A stretch of 64,000 nt of DNA from Cannabis sativa (lineage: Eukaryota; Streptophyta; Magnoliopsida; Rosales; Cannabaceae): the NCBI RefSeq assembly GCF_029168945.1, contig NC_083604.1, positions 10,718,812 to 10,782,811 of the forward strand, in the 5' to 3' direction. Numbering within the stretch: the first letter of the stretch is position 1; each line of letters starts with the position of its first letter. Under the pieces are notes generated by a model, which saw only the letters and a list, made by a program, of their open reading frames with translations, searched no databases and was not told the origin of the DNA. Shown here in pieces: positions 1 through 11,429 of the stretch. The translations under genes were made by a program, and so were the position numbers.

Positions 1-846
1 CTTCGATTTCCAATCACCCATGTTCGACACCATTCCCTCAACTCCGTTGATTTCAGAAGTCGCCCATTTGCTAAAACAGTAGAAGTCGTTATGTAGACCT
101 TCACTTTTTATGTCGTAGAAATAGTTGAATTCTTCTACTGAAGGAGCCCTATGGACATACTCCATGTACATCGCATAGAAGGCTAGGACAGTGCGATAAC
201 TGTTGGGAGTTAGCTGAAAGGGCGATACATCATATCGCCTGAGAATGGCTGCGACAAAGGGGTGAAAGGGGATTGATACACCACACCTAAGGATGGGTAT
301 TGAGACTACCACATCCTCCGTGGGAATGATCGCAGGGTTAGGAAATGGAAGGTGCGCTCTCTGAGACGGTTTAAGACGTTGAAACGCGAGTCGCAGCAAA
401 TTCAACCTCACAAAGGTGGTGAAGTCTGATTTGGCAACCCTCGAGATTAAATCCTCGCACGCAAAGGGCTCGTTCAGTTGGGAATCGTCGACCGAATCTG
501 TCCCACTCCCTTCCGCCTCCTCCTCTTCCCCACCTGACTCGCGAGCTGGAGTCGTCCATTCCTCGTCCATCTCCTCGACCTCAACGTCAGGAGCATGCCT
601 CGTATGTATAAGATAGTCGCGTACCGACACTGTGGACTCGCTGTCCCGGATATCGATGGTCCCAGGTTCTGCGAGTTCCTGCACCATCCTCTCGATGTCC
701 ACAGAAGACATCGGACCCAATTCTATTTGAGCGGCCTCCACTTCAGAAATGTCCGTGGGGAGAAAACTGTCCCTCTCCTGGTCAGACTCACCGTCAAATG
801 TGTGGCCTCCCGAGCCGAGCTGTTGGCTATCCGATAAAACGCTCAT
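1..846 (-). CDS. Antisense extra ORF of a Tat-like Gypsy element, partial
   Basis: A continuous minus-strand reading frame runs from an ATG at 846 to the window edge (282 codons, C-terminus missing), with no internal stop. The N-terminal half is acidic and low in complexity (Glu/Asp/Ser-rich around residues 80-125). From about residue 170 it reads as the plant domain Pfam calls putative gypsy type transposon, for example GVSIPFHPFVAAILRRYDVS, then LTPNSYRTVLAFYAMYMEY, then FYCFSKWATSE. The product has no known catalytic role. It lies antisense to, and about 1.25 kb upstream of, a plus-strand LTR. That is the place known for antisense extra ORFs between integrase and 3' LTR in Tat/Retand Gypsy elements. 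The domain call is by eye; the lineage is inferred. Confidence 0.65.
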   Translation of the reverse strand, partial: MSVLSDSQQLGSGGHTFDGESDQERDSFLPTDISEVEAAQIELGPMSSVDIERMVQELAEPGTIDIRDSESTVSVRDYLIHTRHAPDVEVEEMDEEWTTPARESGGEEEEAEGSGTDSVDDSQLNEPFACEDLISRVAKSDFTTFVRLNLLRLAFQRLKPSQRAHLPFPNPAIIPTEDVVVSIPILRCGVSIPFHPFVAAILRRYDVSPFQLTPNSYRTVLAFYAMYMEYVHRAPSVEEFNYFYDIKSEGLHNDFYCFSKWATSEINGVEGMVSNMGDWKSK

Positions 847-1363
847 CTGAAAGATAGAAGATCTTTTCAGCGTGATGGATGTGTGAAAAACAAAGTGAGT
901 GATCTCACCCGCAGTAGATTATAAAGTCGCACTCGACAAAATGGTCAGCCTCCTTGCGAATACTGACCATCCCATCAAAATGCGAGGAGAGATAAAACTA
1001 TCTTGGGCAAGTAATTCACGCATCCTCGGCTAAGCGGTATACCTCCAGAAACGGCTGGGAGTTTCCCAGTGACTCAAGAGGTATGCATTTTCGAGCATAA
1101 CCCTGAAGTTACTGGGAGACCCCCACCGTTCTGAGACTACCTATCAACCAAAGAGTACGATCATTCGAGTATTAACGCATGTCGCAAATGGCTGGGTGTA
1201 TCTCAGTATCTCAAGGGGCATATAACCGTATATATGGCCATTAGAATACTGTGACACACCCACCATTTGGAATAGCGATTAATACCCTCGCAACTCAGCC
1301 CGCGACATATAAAAATCCTAAAAGATCTAGCTAACAGTCAAATGGAAATAAATCTTGGAAATA

Positions 1364-1442
1364 TGCGAGTATTCAAGCTGTTCATCTGAACACCCGCGAA
1401 CATTCAAGATGTTCATCCGAATATCCGCGAGTGTCCAAGACA
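1364..1442 (+). repeat. Short tandem repeat in the Tat-like 3' internal region
   Basis: About two and a half imperfect units of about 31 bp, built around gcgagtattcaag and gttcatccgaa, lie in the non-coding stretch upstream of the LTR. The same array is present in the second copy at about 9833-9910. Confidence 0.5.
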
Positions 1443-2096
1443 TAAAACAGTGCCTATGAATTGTGTGCGGTTATGTCAGTTTACAGGTCATATTCTATGA
1501 ATTTACCCAGGTTTACTTACCTAAAACACATAGCCTCATAAACACCCACTAGCATACATTCCTAAAAAAGCCTTTAAAATACCCAAACCCAGAAAATAAA
1601 GCATATTTTCTCCAAAACAGAAAACGAAAATGCAGTGATTTGGAACTAACCTTTAGTTCTGATTTCTGCGATTGCTCTCGATCACTTCTGAGATTGAGAA
1701 TGTTGTGGAAAATGGTAGAAAATCTGGGAATGGATTTTTCGAAGTGTATGTAATGGAGGGAAGTTAAGAGTAAGAGGGAAAAATGGGAAATTTGATTCGT
1801 ATCAAAGCGTTTAAATACCCATATCCCTTATTAATTGGGATTGTGACACGTGGCAGCCAGAATGCCTAAGGTCGCCCAATCTAACGGCCGACTATGGCCA
1901 CGCCTACACGAAAACCGAAGAGTTTTGTGACGTGGCACCATAAAGGTAATAATTACTAATAATTATAGCCGTCATTTTTCGAAACCCTCGATGGGACAAC
2001 CAAAAGGTCACCTCCTCGTGACAACCTTTCACCTGTCTCTCGAATAATAGTTTCCCTCAGTGACCGCTCCTGTCACGTCGCGAAACTAGGGGCATG

Positions 2097-2964
2097 TGTT
2101 ATAGTGAGATTTCTCTCACCTAGAAACTCGAGACCAGACTCTTATGTAAAGGACACGTGTATTCAGATTTCCAATGAAAGCTGAAATGTCCATGAGAGAC
2201 TTCTCAAAATTTTAGACCTCGCCCAGGATAAAACCAGCGAGATACTGCGAGTGCGACCTAAGTCGCACCGCATAACCGTAATTCTCATTATGCAGGGTAG
2301 ATCCAACTCGCGTGTGTCAGAACATGTGCGAGTGTCCCCTCTATATTTCCGCGAAAACATAGAGACCAACTCTCTATGATACAATTTGGTCCCAACGACC
2401 CAATAGCCCCGACAAACCGATATAAATTCGCATGTCCAAGTTCTACCAGCTCAAACATGCGATGTCTACGAGGGGCGATTACCTAAGGGCGCAGACGTTC
2501 CAAACGTACTGGCGACCCTACGAGCTCAACAAACGGAACATGAACGGTCAACTCGCAGATGCGGAAGACGCATACGTTGATAAACTTAGTAACTGTCAAG
2601 CATTTATTAATGTTAACGTTGTTTGGGTTTAATTATTGCAATTCAATGTGTAAATAATGGATTAACAATGAATGTGATCCTTGTGTAACTGATTGGACAC
2701 CTACTTTGTATATAAAGGGGTGATTCACCGTGAAAATGGACCTACGAATCCTTTGCTACAGTGGACTAAGCATATCACAATCTGACTGAACCACTATAAT
2801 TCTTTGTCTTATTTACATTTTCCAGCCTTGTTGTTTGTTCTTGCATTCCAAGTCGAGTACTCGCCATTTTAGGGTCGAATACTCGCACTTGTCATTTCCC
2901 TGAAAATTCTCTTTTATGTTAATTAAATAATACATTTTGGTGTTGCGAAATTCACTCGACAACA
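2097..2964 (+). repeat. 3' LTR of Tat-like element, copy 1
   Basis: The repeat begins TGTTATAGTGAG directly after a purine-rich tract and ends CACTCGACAACA, giving TG...CA termini and 868 bp. The equivalent LTR in the second copy (10561-11429) is 869 bp. A TATA box near 2709 divides it into a long U3 and a short R-U5. Small ORFs inside it (for example 2432-2632) have no recognisable product. Confidence 0.65.
2709..2716 (+). promoter_or_regulatory. TATA box of Tat-like LTR, copy 1
   Basis: TATATAAA followed by GGGG lies about 250 bp before the LTR end. It is conserved at 11175-11182 in the second copy. This is the position expected for the core promoter at the U3/R boundary. Confidence 0.5.
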
Positions 2965-2985
2965 GAGAGAAATCTCACTATAACA
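2965..2985 (-). repeat. 21-bp inverted copy of the LTR start, fused to the LTR end
   Basis: These 21 bases, ending CACTATAACA, are an exact reverse complement of the first 21 bases of the same LTR (2097-2117). They sit immediately after the LTR's CAACA end. The sequence after 2985 shows no further similarity to the element. Confidence 0.7.
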
Positions 2986-3301
2986 AGATTCATCAAATTC
3001 CTTTGAGCAATATTCCTAACCATTATCAGTTCTTAGCTTTCTAATTTTGCACTTAGTTTGATTCTCAATTAACTTTTTTCAGGTAAACAAATGTATTGAA
3101 AGCCTCAACAAAGACTAGATATCCAAGAAGAGAAGATGAGATATATATATAAAAAGAGAGAAGATCAGAGATCTAAAATCATGCCATGCAGGAAGCTAAC
3201 ACATAGCTAGACAAGGTTGCTCAGCAAAGACTACTACAAACAAGACAAGAGCTAGACAGTCCCTATTCGACCAGATGTTCGAACAGGGACTTGGGGGAAA
3301 A
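2986..3301 (+). other. 3' internal remnant and polypurine tract of an older LTR element
   Basis: Non-coding sequence with no recognisable ORF. It ends in the purine run cttgggggaaaa (about 3290-3301), directly followed by an LTR that begins TGTTAACC. This reads as the 3' internal tail and polypurine tract of the element whose LTR starts at 3302; the rest of that element is not in the window. Confidence 0.5.
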
Positions 3302-4203
3302 TGTTAACCCAAATTTTTTCAACCTGACATGGCATGTCGACATAAGCCAAAGATAGAGTACGGTGGAATATAGTCTTGCCAGTAGCAAGTCAGGGTCTCT
3401 ATACAAGGTATGGCAAAACTATCAAGCAGCAATTAAAAGAAGTGCAGCAAGCTCTCAAGGGGCTATACCTACATCCCTGGCCGACCAAGAGAAGCCTATA
3501 GGCCGACCAGGGTGAGCCTAAAGGCTAGCCAGTATCTGTCCATAAGCTTGCCGACCAAAATGTGACTTTCAGACGAAGGGAGTTTCTATTCGATAAGGGA
3601 ACCTGATCTCTACAAGGAGATGGTGTACAGAGCTCTCCTCAACTTGCAAAAGGCTGGACTCCACATCCAAAGGCTGGCCTCCTCTTGGTAAAGCTATAGT
3701 GACCTACATGATTCTAGCAGACACATGACCTGTCAGGTCCTAGTACGAGGTCCTAGTAAGAGCATGGCCGACCAGACCTCAACCTGCAGGCTTTGGCAAG
3801 CCAAACCTCATCCTATAGGCCTTGGGCCGCCAGACCTTCCCTATAGATCTATGGGTGGCCAAGATTAATCTGGCAGGACTCTATGTACAACCCAAAATGT
3901 AGACATCAAGCTACATGGGAATTGGGCTCTTTAATAGCCCAACAAACTGATGGAAAATATCTACTTTCAAGCGGTAGTTTAGTCTTTTGTATTTAATCAA
4001 TTTAATATGTAAATATCTAAGGGTTTTATTGTAAATTAGGATTTTAGGCTTCCTATATAAAGACCTTAACGCTAACCTAAATCACTAAGCCTCTAAATCA
4101 CTCTAAGTTATGAATCCTAATCTCTCTTTCTCTCTCTCTTTGCTACACGCCCAATAGGGCCTCCTCTCTTCATCTCTCTCACACACCTCTAAGGCAATAT
4201 ATA

Positions 4204-7200
4204 TTGGGTTTTCTGCCCTAAATAAAACCCATTTCAATATAATCAGATTTACTTATTAATAAAGATCAGAAATAACATTTTATGTTGCATGGTTCACATA
4301 ATTTATTTCATGATTATATATATAATGTATGAATTCCATTTAAGTCCAGAACATATGAATTTGTTAATGATTATAGTGTTGTCAGCACAGTAGAATATAA
4401 TCTTAATTATATGTTCGAAAGTTTATTCCTTGATTTGTGAGAACACAGGATTTAGATTGACATGGTATAATCAACGATAGGTATTCTTACACCTTGGAAA
4501 AGTGTTATGTCCTTTCCAGGACATTGGTAAAGTTTACCAGTATCGGATGTATGGAGTATACATCGGAAGAGACCGATATTGAACTTTAATTAGATATATT
4601 AAAATTTACCGTAATATCTATTCAATTCAATATCACCTGTTGATCCTAAATCAAATAATCTTAATCCTGATATGATTAGGTTCAATCTCAATAGTGTTAT
4701 TCGTGTTCTTTGATTTGTTAGTTAAGCCCACTTTTGGGTCAGGGTGATACGTACATTTTGGGAACACGGTAGTGCAACTGAGTGGGAGCGCTAACATAAA
4801 TATGGAATCTATAGCTTCTATCTGGCGAATAGAAAGTAAAGGATGATTTCCTTCGAGCTTAACCAAACAAAAATAAATGATGGAGTACTCATTTTACTTA
4901 GCTGAAATATCATTTATACAGGGTTAAGTGTTTTAAGGATAAAATACATTGTAGGGTGTTACGGTAATTTAATCCCTTTATAGTGTAAATCATCTATATA
5001 GAGGATCATTGATCAAATTAGGATTATAACAAAGGATAACTAATGACGTATTTATATCGTGGAACATATAGAGCGTTCTATATGACTGAGAGTGCAATTC
5101 CAAGTTCTAAGTGTGGATTCAATAAGGAATTAATAAGTTAGGGAATGTACTTGGTAAATTCGGTTCGACTTATTGGAAGCTCGGTTATATAGACCCATGG
5201 TCCCCATACTAGTTGAGACCATACTGCTTGTAAGACTCAGTTAATTGATTTTAATTAATCAATTATAATTCTAAAAGTTAGACTATGTCTACTTTATGAA
5301 TTCTCACTAAGCAAGGGCGAAATTGTAAAGAAAAGAGATTCTAGGTTTAATTATTAATTAAGATACTTTATATGTCTAAATTAATAAATATATTAGATGA
5401 CAATATTATTTAATAATTATTTTTAAGTTATTAAATAATTAGAATTGGTATTTAAAAGGTTAAATTAGAAAATTGGCATTTTTGAGAAAATGGGAATGAG
5501 AAATAACAAAATGGGAAAGTTGCAAAGTGAGGCCCAATTTCCTTAAATGGCCGCCCACTATGCAAAGCCCTTTACCATTTTATTTTTTCATTATTTTAAT
5601 GTCATACAATTCTAACCTAAACCTAGAGGGTATTCTATAAATAGAAAGTAATGGCTTCAGGAAACAACACACAATTGCATCTCATTCTTTTCACAGAGAA
5701 TTCCTGAGCCGCCACTTTCCTCTCTCTTTTCTTCTCTTCAAAATTTCAAAAATTCCTTGAGTGATAGAGTAGTGCCCACTGTTGGGTTTTATGCCCTAAA
5801 TAAAACTCATTTCAATATAATCAGATTTATTAGTTAATAAAGATCAGAAATAACATTTTATGTTGCATGGTTCACATGATTTATTTGTTGATTATATGTA
5901 CATAATGTATGAATTCTATTTAAATCCAGAACATATCAATTTGTTAATGATTATAGTGTTGTCAACACAGTGGAATATAATCTTAATTATATGTTCGAAA
6001 ATTTATTCCCTGATTTGTCAGTTCACTGGATTTTGACTGACATTATAATCAGCGATAGGTATTCTTACACCTTGGATAAGTGTTATGTCCTTTCCAGGGC
6101 ATTGGCAAAGTTTAACAGTATTGGATGTATGGAGTATACATCGGAAGGGGCCGATATTGAACTTTGATTAGATATATTAAATTTATCGTAATATCTATTC
6201 AATTCAATATCACCTGTTGATCCTAGATCAAATGATCTTAATCCTGATATGTTTAAGTTCGATCTGAAGAGTATTATACATGTTCTTTGATTTGTTAGTT
6301 AAGCCTACTTTTGGGTCTGGGTGATACGTATATTTTGGGAACATGATAGTGCAATTGAGTGGGAGCGCTAACATAAATATGGAATCTATAGTTTCTATCT
6401 GACAAATAGAAAGTAAAGGATGATTTCCTTCGAGCTTGACCAAACGAAAATAAATGATGGAGTACTCATTTCACTTAGCTGAAATATCATTTATACGAGG
6501 TTAAGTGTTTTAAGGATAAAATACATTGTAGGGTGTCACGGTAATCTAATCCCTTTACAGTGTAGATCATCTATATAGAGGATCATTGATCAAATTAGGA
6601 TTATAACAATGGATAACTAATGACGTGTCTATATGGTGGAACATGTAGAGCGTTCTATATAATGAGAGTGGAATTCTAAGTTCTATGCGTGGATTCAACG
6701 AAGAATTAATAAGTCAGTGAATTTAAGATATAAGTTCTTGATCTGCTTATTGGAAGCTCGGATAAATAGATCCATGGTCCCCATACTAGTTGAGACCATA
6801 TTGTTTGTAAGACTCAGTTAATTGATTTTGATTAATCAATTATAATTCTAAAGTTAGACTATGTCTAGTTTATGAATTTTCACTAAGCAAGGACGAAATT
6901 GTAAAGAAAAGAGATTCTAGGTTAGTTTATTAATTAAGAGACTTTATATGTCTAATTAATAAATATATTAAATGACAATATTATTTAATAATTAATTTTT
7001 AGTTATTAAATAATTAGAATTGACATTTAAATGGTTAAATTTGAAAATTAGCGTTTTTGAGAAAATAGGATGGAAAAATGATAAAATGACAAAATTGCAA
7101 AGTGGGCCCAATCTACAATCCATGGCCGGCCACACTTAGTGTATTTTACCATTTATTTTTTCATTATTTTAATGTCAAATAATTCTAACCTAAACCTAGG

Positions 7201-7948
7201 TGGTTACCTATAAATAGATAGCGATGGCTCTCATTCACACTGAACTTTTGTTAACTTTGTCAGATGAAAGTTGAGCCTCCTATTCTTTTCTCTATAGGCC
7301 GAACCACTTCCCTTCTCTTTTCTTCTCTAAATTTCGAACCTTGAGTGATAGAGTAGTGCCCACACACATCAAGTGGTATCTCAATCATAGTGTGTAAGAC
7401 TGTAGGAGATTCCAAACAACAAGAAGGAGAATCAACATCAAAGGAAGGAGAGAAAGAGATCTAGGTTCAGATCATGGCGATGCTCTGCTACAGAAAGGAA
7501 TCAGCTAGAGATCTGAACGGAAGGAGTCATTATATTCCGCTGCACCCAATGTAAGGTTTACTAAACTTTATATGTGTTTATTTCATTGTTTTAGAATTCA
7601 TATTAGGATGTTAATGAAACATACTTGGTAGTAAATCTAGATCCTGGTAAAATATTTCCAATACCCACACATATCAAGTGGTACCTCAATCATAGTATGT
7701 AAGACTGTGGATAATCAGCATCAAAGAAGGAGCGAAGGAGATCCAGATTCAGATCTTGATTATGCTCTGCTATAGAAAAGAATCAAGGGCTAGAGATCTG
7801 AATGGAAGGAGTCATTATATTCCGCTGCACTCAATGTAAGGTTTTCTTAAACTCTTATGTGTTTATTTCATTGTTTTAGAATTCATATTGGGATGTTAAT
7901 CAAACATACTTGGTAGTAAATCAAGATCCTGGTAAAATATTTCCAACA
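4204..7948 (+). repeat. 5' LTR of the Copia element, split by a solo LTR
   Basis: The left portion starts TATTGGGTTTTCTGCCC, a decayed form of the family start TGTTGGGTTTTGTGCCC seen at 17259. It stops at agtgcccac (5779). The same LTR resumes after the inserted solo LTR at cccacacatatcaag and ends CCAACA at 7948. The CCCAC on both sides of the insert shows that a second LTR landed here. Confidence 0.85.
5780..7663 (+). repeat. Solo LTR of the same Copia family, TSD CCCAC
   Basis: A full LTR of 1884 bp beginning TGTTGGGTTTTATGCCC and ending CCAATA (CA decayed to TA). It lies between direct repeats CCCAC at 5775-5779 and 7664-7668. No internal element sequence accompanies it, so it is a solo LTR left by LTR-LTR recombination after insertion into a related LTR. 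It aligns along its whole length with 17259-19116. Confidence 0.85.
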
Positions 7949-7950
7949 AC

Positions 7951-7967
7951 TGGTATCAGAGCCATGG
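7951..7967 (+). other. Primer-binding site of the Copia element
   Basis: TGGTATCAGAGCCATGG lies two bases after the CCAACA end of the 5' LTR. Its first 12 bases are the standard complement of the plant initiator-methionine tRNA 3' end, used to prime minus-strand synthesis in most plant Copia elements. Confidence 0.85.
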
Positions 7968-8219
7968 TAATGATTTACTTTCATGTAATATGAATTAAAA
8001 CGATGTTTTATATGTTTTGTGTTGATTTGGATGGTTTCATGTTGGTTTATGTGCTTATGTGATGAATGTTTGTGTTGTACGAATTTTTCCATGAAAAATA
8101 TTTTTTCTATTTTGAAAATATTTTATTTGGATTCCTTGTGAAAAATTAAGCAATTTTTGTTTTTACGGAACTTAATTCCGATCAAAAACAAAAAAGTTAT
8201 GAATTTTGAAAAATTGGAA

Positions 8220-8450
8220 AACAATGGTGTCGAGGGTGGTGCTCATGCGCACCAGACCCTCGGTCACACCCCCCCCCCCTTTTGCGCGCGCGTGACACGC
8301 CCAGACGTCCCTGCAGCACGCCCGGGCCTATGCTGTATCTGCCGAGGTTTGTCGCACAGGGAGGCTGCAAACTCCCTCTTCCGTGTACGTTTTGGGTGTC
8401 ATGCAGCCTCTAGAGGCTGCACGTCCAGCCTCCTGGGCAGCCCCCCACAA
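8220..8450 (+). other. GC-rich island in the Copia leader
   Basis: A GC-rich stretch of about 230 bp lies between very AT-rich flanks. It contains a run of nine or more C, a gcgcgcgcg tract and a perfect 20-bp palindrome at 8402-8421 centred on ctctagag. ORFs crossing it (8157-8564 +, 8328-8510 -) resemble no gag protein I recognise and run into homopolymers. Confidence 0.5.
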
Positions 8451-9409
8451 ATTGCGGTTTTTTTTTTTGTTTTTCCCCAAAATCCAATTTTTTATGGGAT
8501 TGTTTCCCAAAATTCAATTTTTTCCAATTTTAGATTTTCCATTTTGAAATATTTCCAATTTTAAATATTTCAAATTTGAAATATTTCCTTTTTTTAAAAT
8601 ATTTCCAATTTGAAATATTACCAATTTTAAATATTTCCTATTATGGTCAGATTTAAAAATTTGTTAACTTCTTTAATATTTATATATTATTTAATTATAA
8701 GATTAGATATATTGATATTTAACATATTTTAAATTAAAAGATAACTTTGTCTTTTTATTTAAATATTATATTAAAATTATCTTATATGACAAATTAAATA
8801 ATTAATAAATTTGAAATTAACATAGATATTTTTATAGATATAATTACCATAATATTTTCAAATTTAAAATTTATTATTTTGTTAAATATTTAATTATTTA
8901 TAAATTATAAGTTTAAAAAATGATATCTTTCTGTATGGGTGACTATTCAATGGTTACATTTTTATTGTAACCATATGGTTACATTTTTTTTAACCTGTAA
9001 TAGCAGGTTACTAATAGGTAGACTTTCCTTTTTTAGATTTAATTAATTATAATTAACTATTTTCTTAAAATTATTAATTAAATAGTAGAATTTATTTTTT
9101 AGAATTATTTAATTATAATTAACTATTTTCTTAAAATAATTAATTAAATATTTAACAAGACCTCTTTTAGCAATTAATATTTATATTTAAATCCTAACTT
9201 GAATTATTTTAATAATTAAGCCATTTAATTATAATATTTACAATAAAATTTATTTTTTTTTACAAAAATTAAACTTCTTTTGACACAAATTAAAATTCTC
9301 TTCTTATAATAAATTTTCAAATAATTAGTTATTTTTAAATTATATTTAATTATTTTGTTACAATTTGTTGTCGAGTGAATTTCGCAACACCAAAAAGTAC
9401 TATTGGTGG

Positions 9410-9427
9410 TGGCGCCGTCTGTGGGAA
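9410..9427 (+). other. PBS-like sequence in the Tat-like derivative
   Basis: TGGCGCCGTCTGTGGGAA is a motif commonly found just after the 5' LTR of plant Gypsy elements of the Tat and Athila groups, where it acts as tRNA primer-binding site. Here it follows an inverted 39-bp piece of U5 rather than a normal LTR, and similarity to the 3' internal region begins at its last bases. Confidence 0.6.
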
Positions 9428-10560
9428 TACTGACCATCCCGTCAATATGCGAGAAGAGATACAGCTATCTTGGGCAAGCAATTCACGCATCCTCGGTTAA
9501 ACGGTATACCTCCAGAAACGGCTGGGAGTTTCCCAGTGACTCAAGAGGTATGCATTTTCGAGCATAACCCTGAAGTTACTGGGAGACCCCCACCGTTCCG
9601 AGACTACCTATCAACCAAAGAGTGCGATCATTCGAGTATTAACGCACGTCAACAAATGGCTGGGTGTATCACAGTATCTCAAGGGGCATATAATCGCATA
9701 TATGGCCATTAGAATACTGTGACACACCCACCATTTGGAATGGCAATTAATACTCTCACCACTCAGCCCGCGACATATAAAGACCCTAAAAGATCTAGCT
9801 AACAGTTAAGCGGAAATAAGTCTTGGAAATATGCGATTATTCAAGCTGTTCATCCGAACACTCGCGAACATTCAAATTGTTCATCCGAATATCCGCGAGT
9901 ATTCGAGACGTGAAACAGTGCCTATGAATTGTGTGCGGTTATGTCAGTTTACAGGTCCTATTCTATGAATGTTACCCAGTTTCATTTACCCAAAACACGT
10001 AACACCCACTAGCATACATTCCTAAAAAGCGTTTAAAACATCCAAACCCAGAAAATAAAGTATATTTTCTCCGAAAATAGAAAACAAAAATGCAGTGATT
10101 TAGAAACTAACCTTTAGTTTTGATTCCTGCGATTGCTCTCGATCACTTCTGGGATTGAAAATGTTGTGGAAAGTGGCAAAAAATATGGGAATGGATTTTT
10201 TCTGAAGTATATGCACTGGAGGGAAGTTAAGAGAAAAGAGAGAAAAATGGGAAATTTGATTCGTATCGAAGCGCTTAAATACCCATATCCCTTATTAATT
10301 GGGATTGTGACACGTGGCAGCCAGAATGCCTAAGGTCGCCCAATCTAACGGCCAACTATGGCCACGCCTACACGAAAACCGAAGAGTTTTGTGACGTGGC
10401 ACCCTAGGGGTAATAAAAATTAATAATTACAGCCGTCATTTTTCGAAACCCTCGATGGGACAACCAAAAGGTCACCTCCTCGTGACAACCTTTCACCTGT
10501 CTCTCGAGTAATAGTTTCCCTCAGTGACCGCTCTTGTCACATCGCGAAACTAGGGGCATG

Positions 10561-11429
10561 TGTTATAGTGAGATTTCTCTCTCACCTAGATACTCGAGAC
10601 CAGACTCCTCTTTAAAGGACACGTGTATTCAGATTTCCAATGAAGGTTGAATGTCCGCGAGAGACTTCTCGAAGTTTTGACCTCGCTCAGGATAAAACCA
10701 GCGAGATACTGCAAGTGCGACTTAAGTCGCACCGCGTAACCGTGATTCTCATCATGCAGGGTAGATCCAACTCGCATGTGTCAGAACATGTGCGAGTGTC
10801 CCCTCTATATTTCCGCGACAAGTATAGAGACCAATTCCCTATGATGCAGTTTGGTCCCAACGACCCAATAGCCCTGACAGACCAATATAAATTCGCATGT
10901 CCAGATTTTACTAGCTCCAAACATGCGATATCTACAATGGGCGATTACCTAATGACGCAGACGTTCCTAACGTACTGGCGATCCTGCGAGCTCAACAAAC
11001 GGAACATGAACAGTCAACTCGCAGATGCGGAAGACGCATACGTTGATGAACTTAGTAACTGTCACACATTTATTAATGTTAACGTTGTTTGAGTTTAGTT
11101 ATTGCAATTCAATGTGTAAATAATGGATTAACAATGAATGTGATCCTTATGTAACCGATTGGACACCTACTTTGTATATAAAGGGGTGATCCACCATGAA
11201 AATGCACCTACGAATCCTTTGCTACAGTGGACTAAGCTGATCGAAATCTGACTGAACCACTATAATTCATTGTCTTGTTTACTTTTTCCAGCTTTGTTGT
11301 TTGTTCTTGCATTCCCAGTCGAGTACTCGCCATTCTAGGTTGAATACTCGCACTTGTCATTTCCCTAAAAATTCTCTTTTATATCGATTAAATAGTACTT
11401 TTTGGTGTTGCGAAATTCACTCGACAACA
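10561..11429 (+). repeat. LTR of Tat-like element, copy 2
   Basis: Starts TGTTATAGTGAG after the tract ctaggggcatg and ends CACTCGACAACA. At 869 bp it is collinear with 2097-2964. A TATATAAA box lies at 11175-11182. The last 39 bases are repeated in inverted orientation at the far left end of the element. Confidence 0.7.

Larger units (their letters stand above)
1..2964 (+). mobile_element. 3' end of a Tat-like Gypsy retrotransposon (copy 1)
   Basis: Plus-strand 3' portion of an LTR retrotransposon: antisense ORF, about 1.1 kb of non-coding 3' internal DNA (957-2096), a purine-rich tract (ctaggggcatg just before 2097) and a 3' LTR. From about 957 onward it aligns almost base for base with 9425-11429, so the family is repetitive. 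Gag-pol lies outside the window. Lineage is inferred from the layout and from the PBS-like sequence preserved in the second copy. Confidence 0.6.
9366..11429 (+). mobile_element. Rearranged deletion derivative of the Tat-like element (copy 2)
   Basis: 2064 bp flanked by a perfect 5-bp repeat CAATT (9361-9365 and 11430-11434). It ends in a perfect 39-bp inverted repeat (9366-9404 versus 11391-11429). Order: inverted end of U5, PBS-like sequence, then directly the 3' non-coding internal region (equivalent to 957-2096 of copy 1), then a complete LTR (10561-11429). A normal 5' LTR, gag, pol and the antisense ORF are all absent. The TSD shows that this rearranged molecule integrated as a unit. No protein is encoded; small ORFs in it (for example 10640-11092) look random. 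Confidence 0.75.

Noticed and set aside
4651..4866. Minus-strand ORF repeated at 6228 and 17707
   Set aside because: It recurs because the LTRs are homologous copies; it starts and stops within LTR sequence and has no known domain.
8157..8564. 135-codon plus-strand ORF as a possible gene
   Set aside because: It lies in the Copia leader across a GC-rich island and homopolymers, has no recognisable domain and no conservation signal I can see.
10640..11092. 150-codon plus-strand ORF in the Tat-like LTR
   Set aside because: Only partly conserved in the other copy (2432-2632) and spanning the U3 region; no protein similarity recognised.
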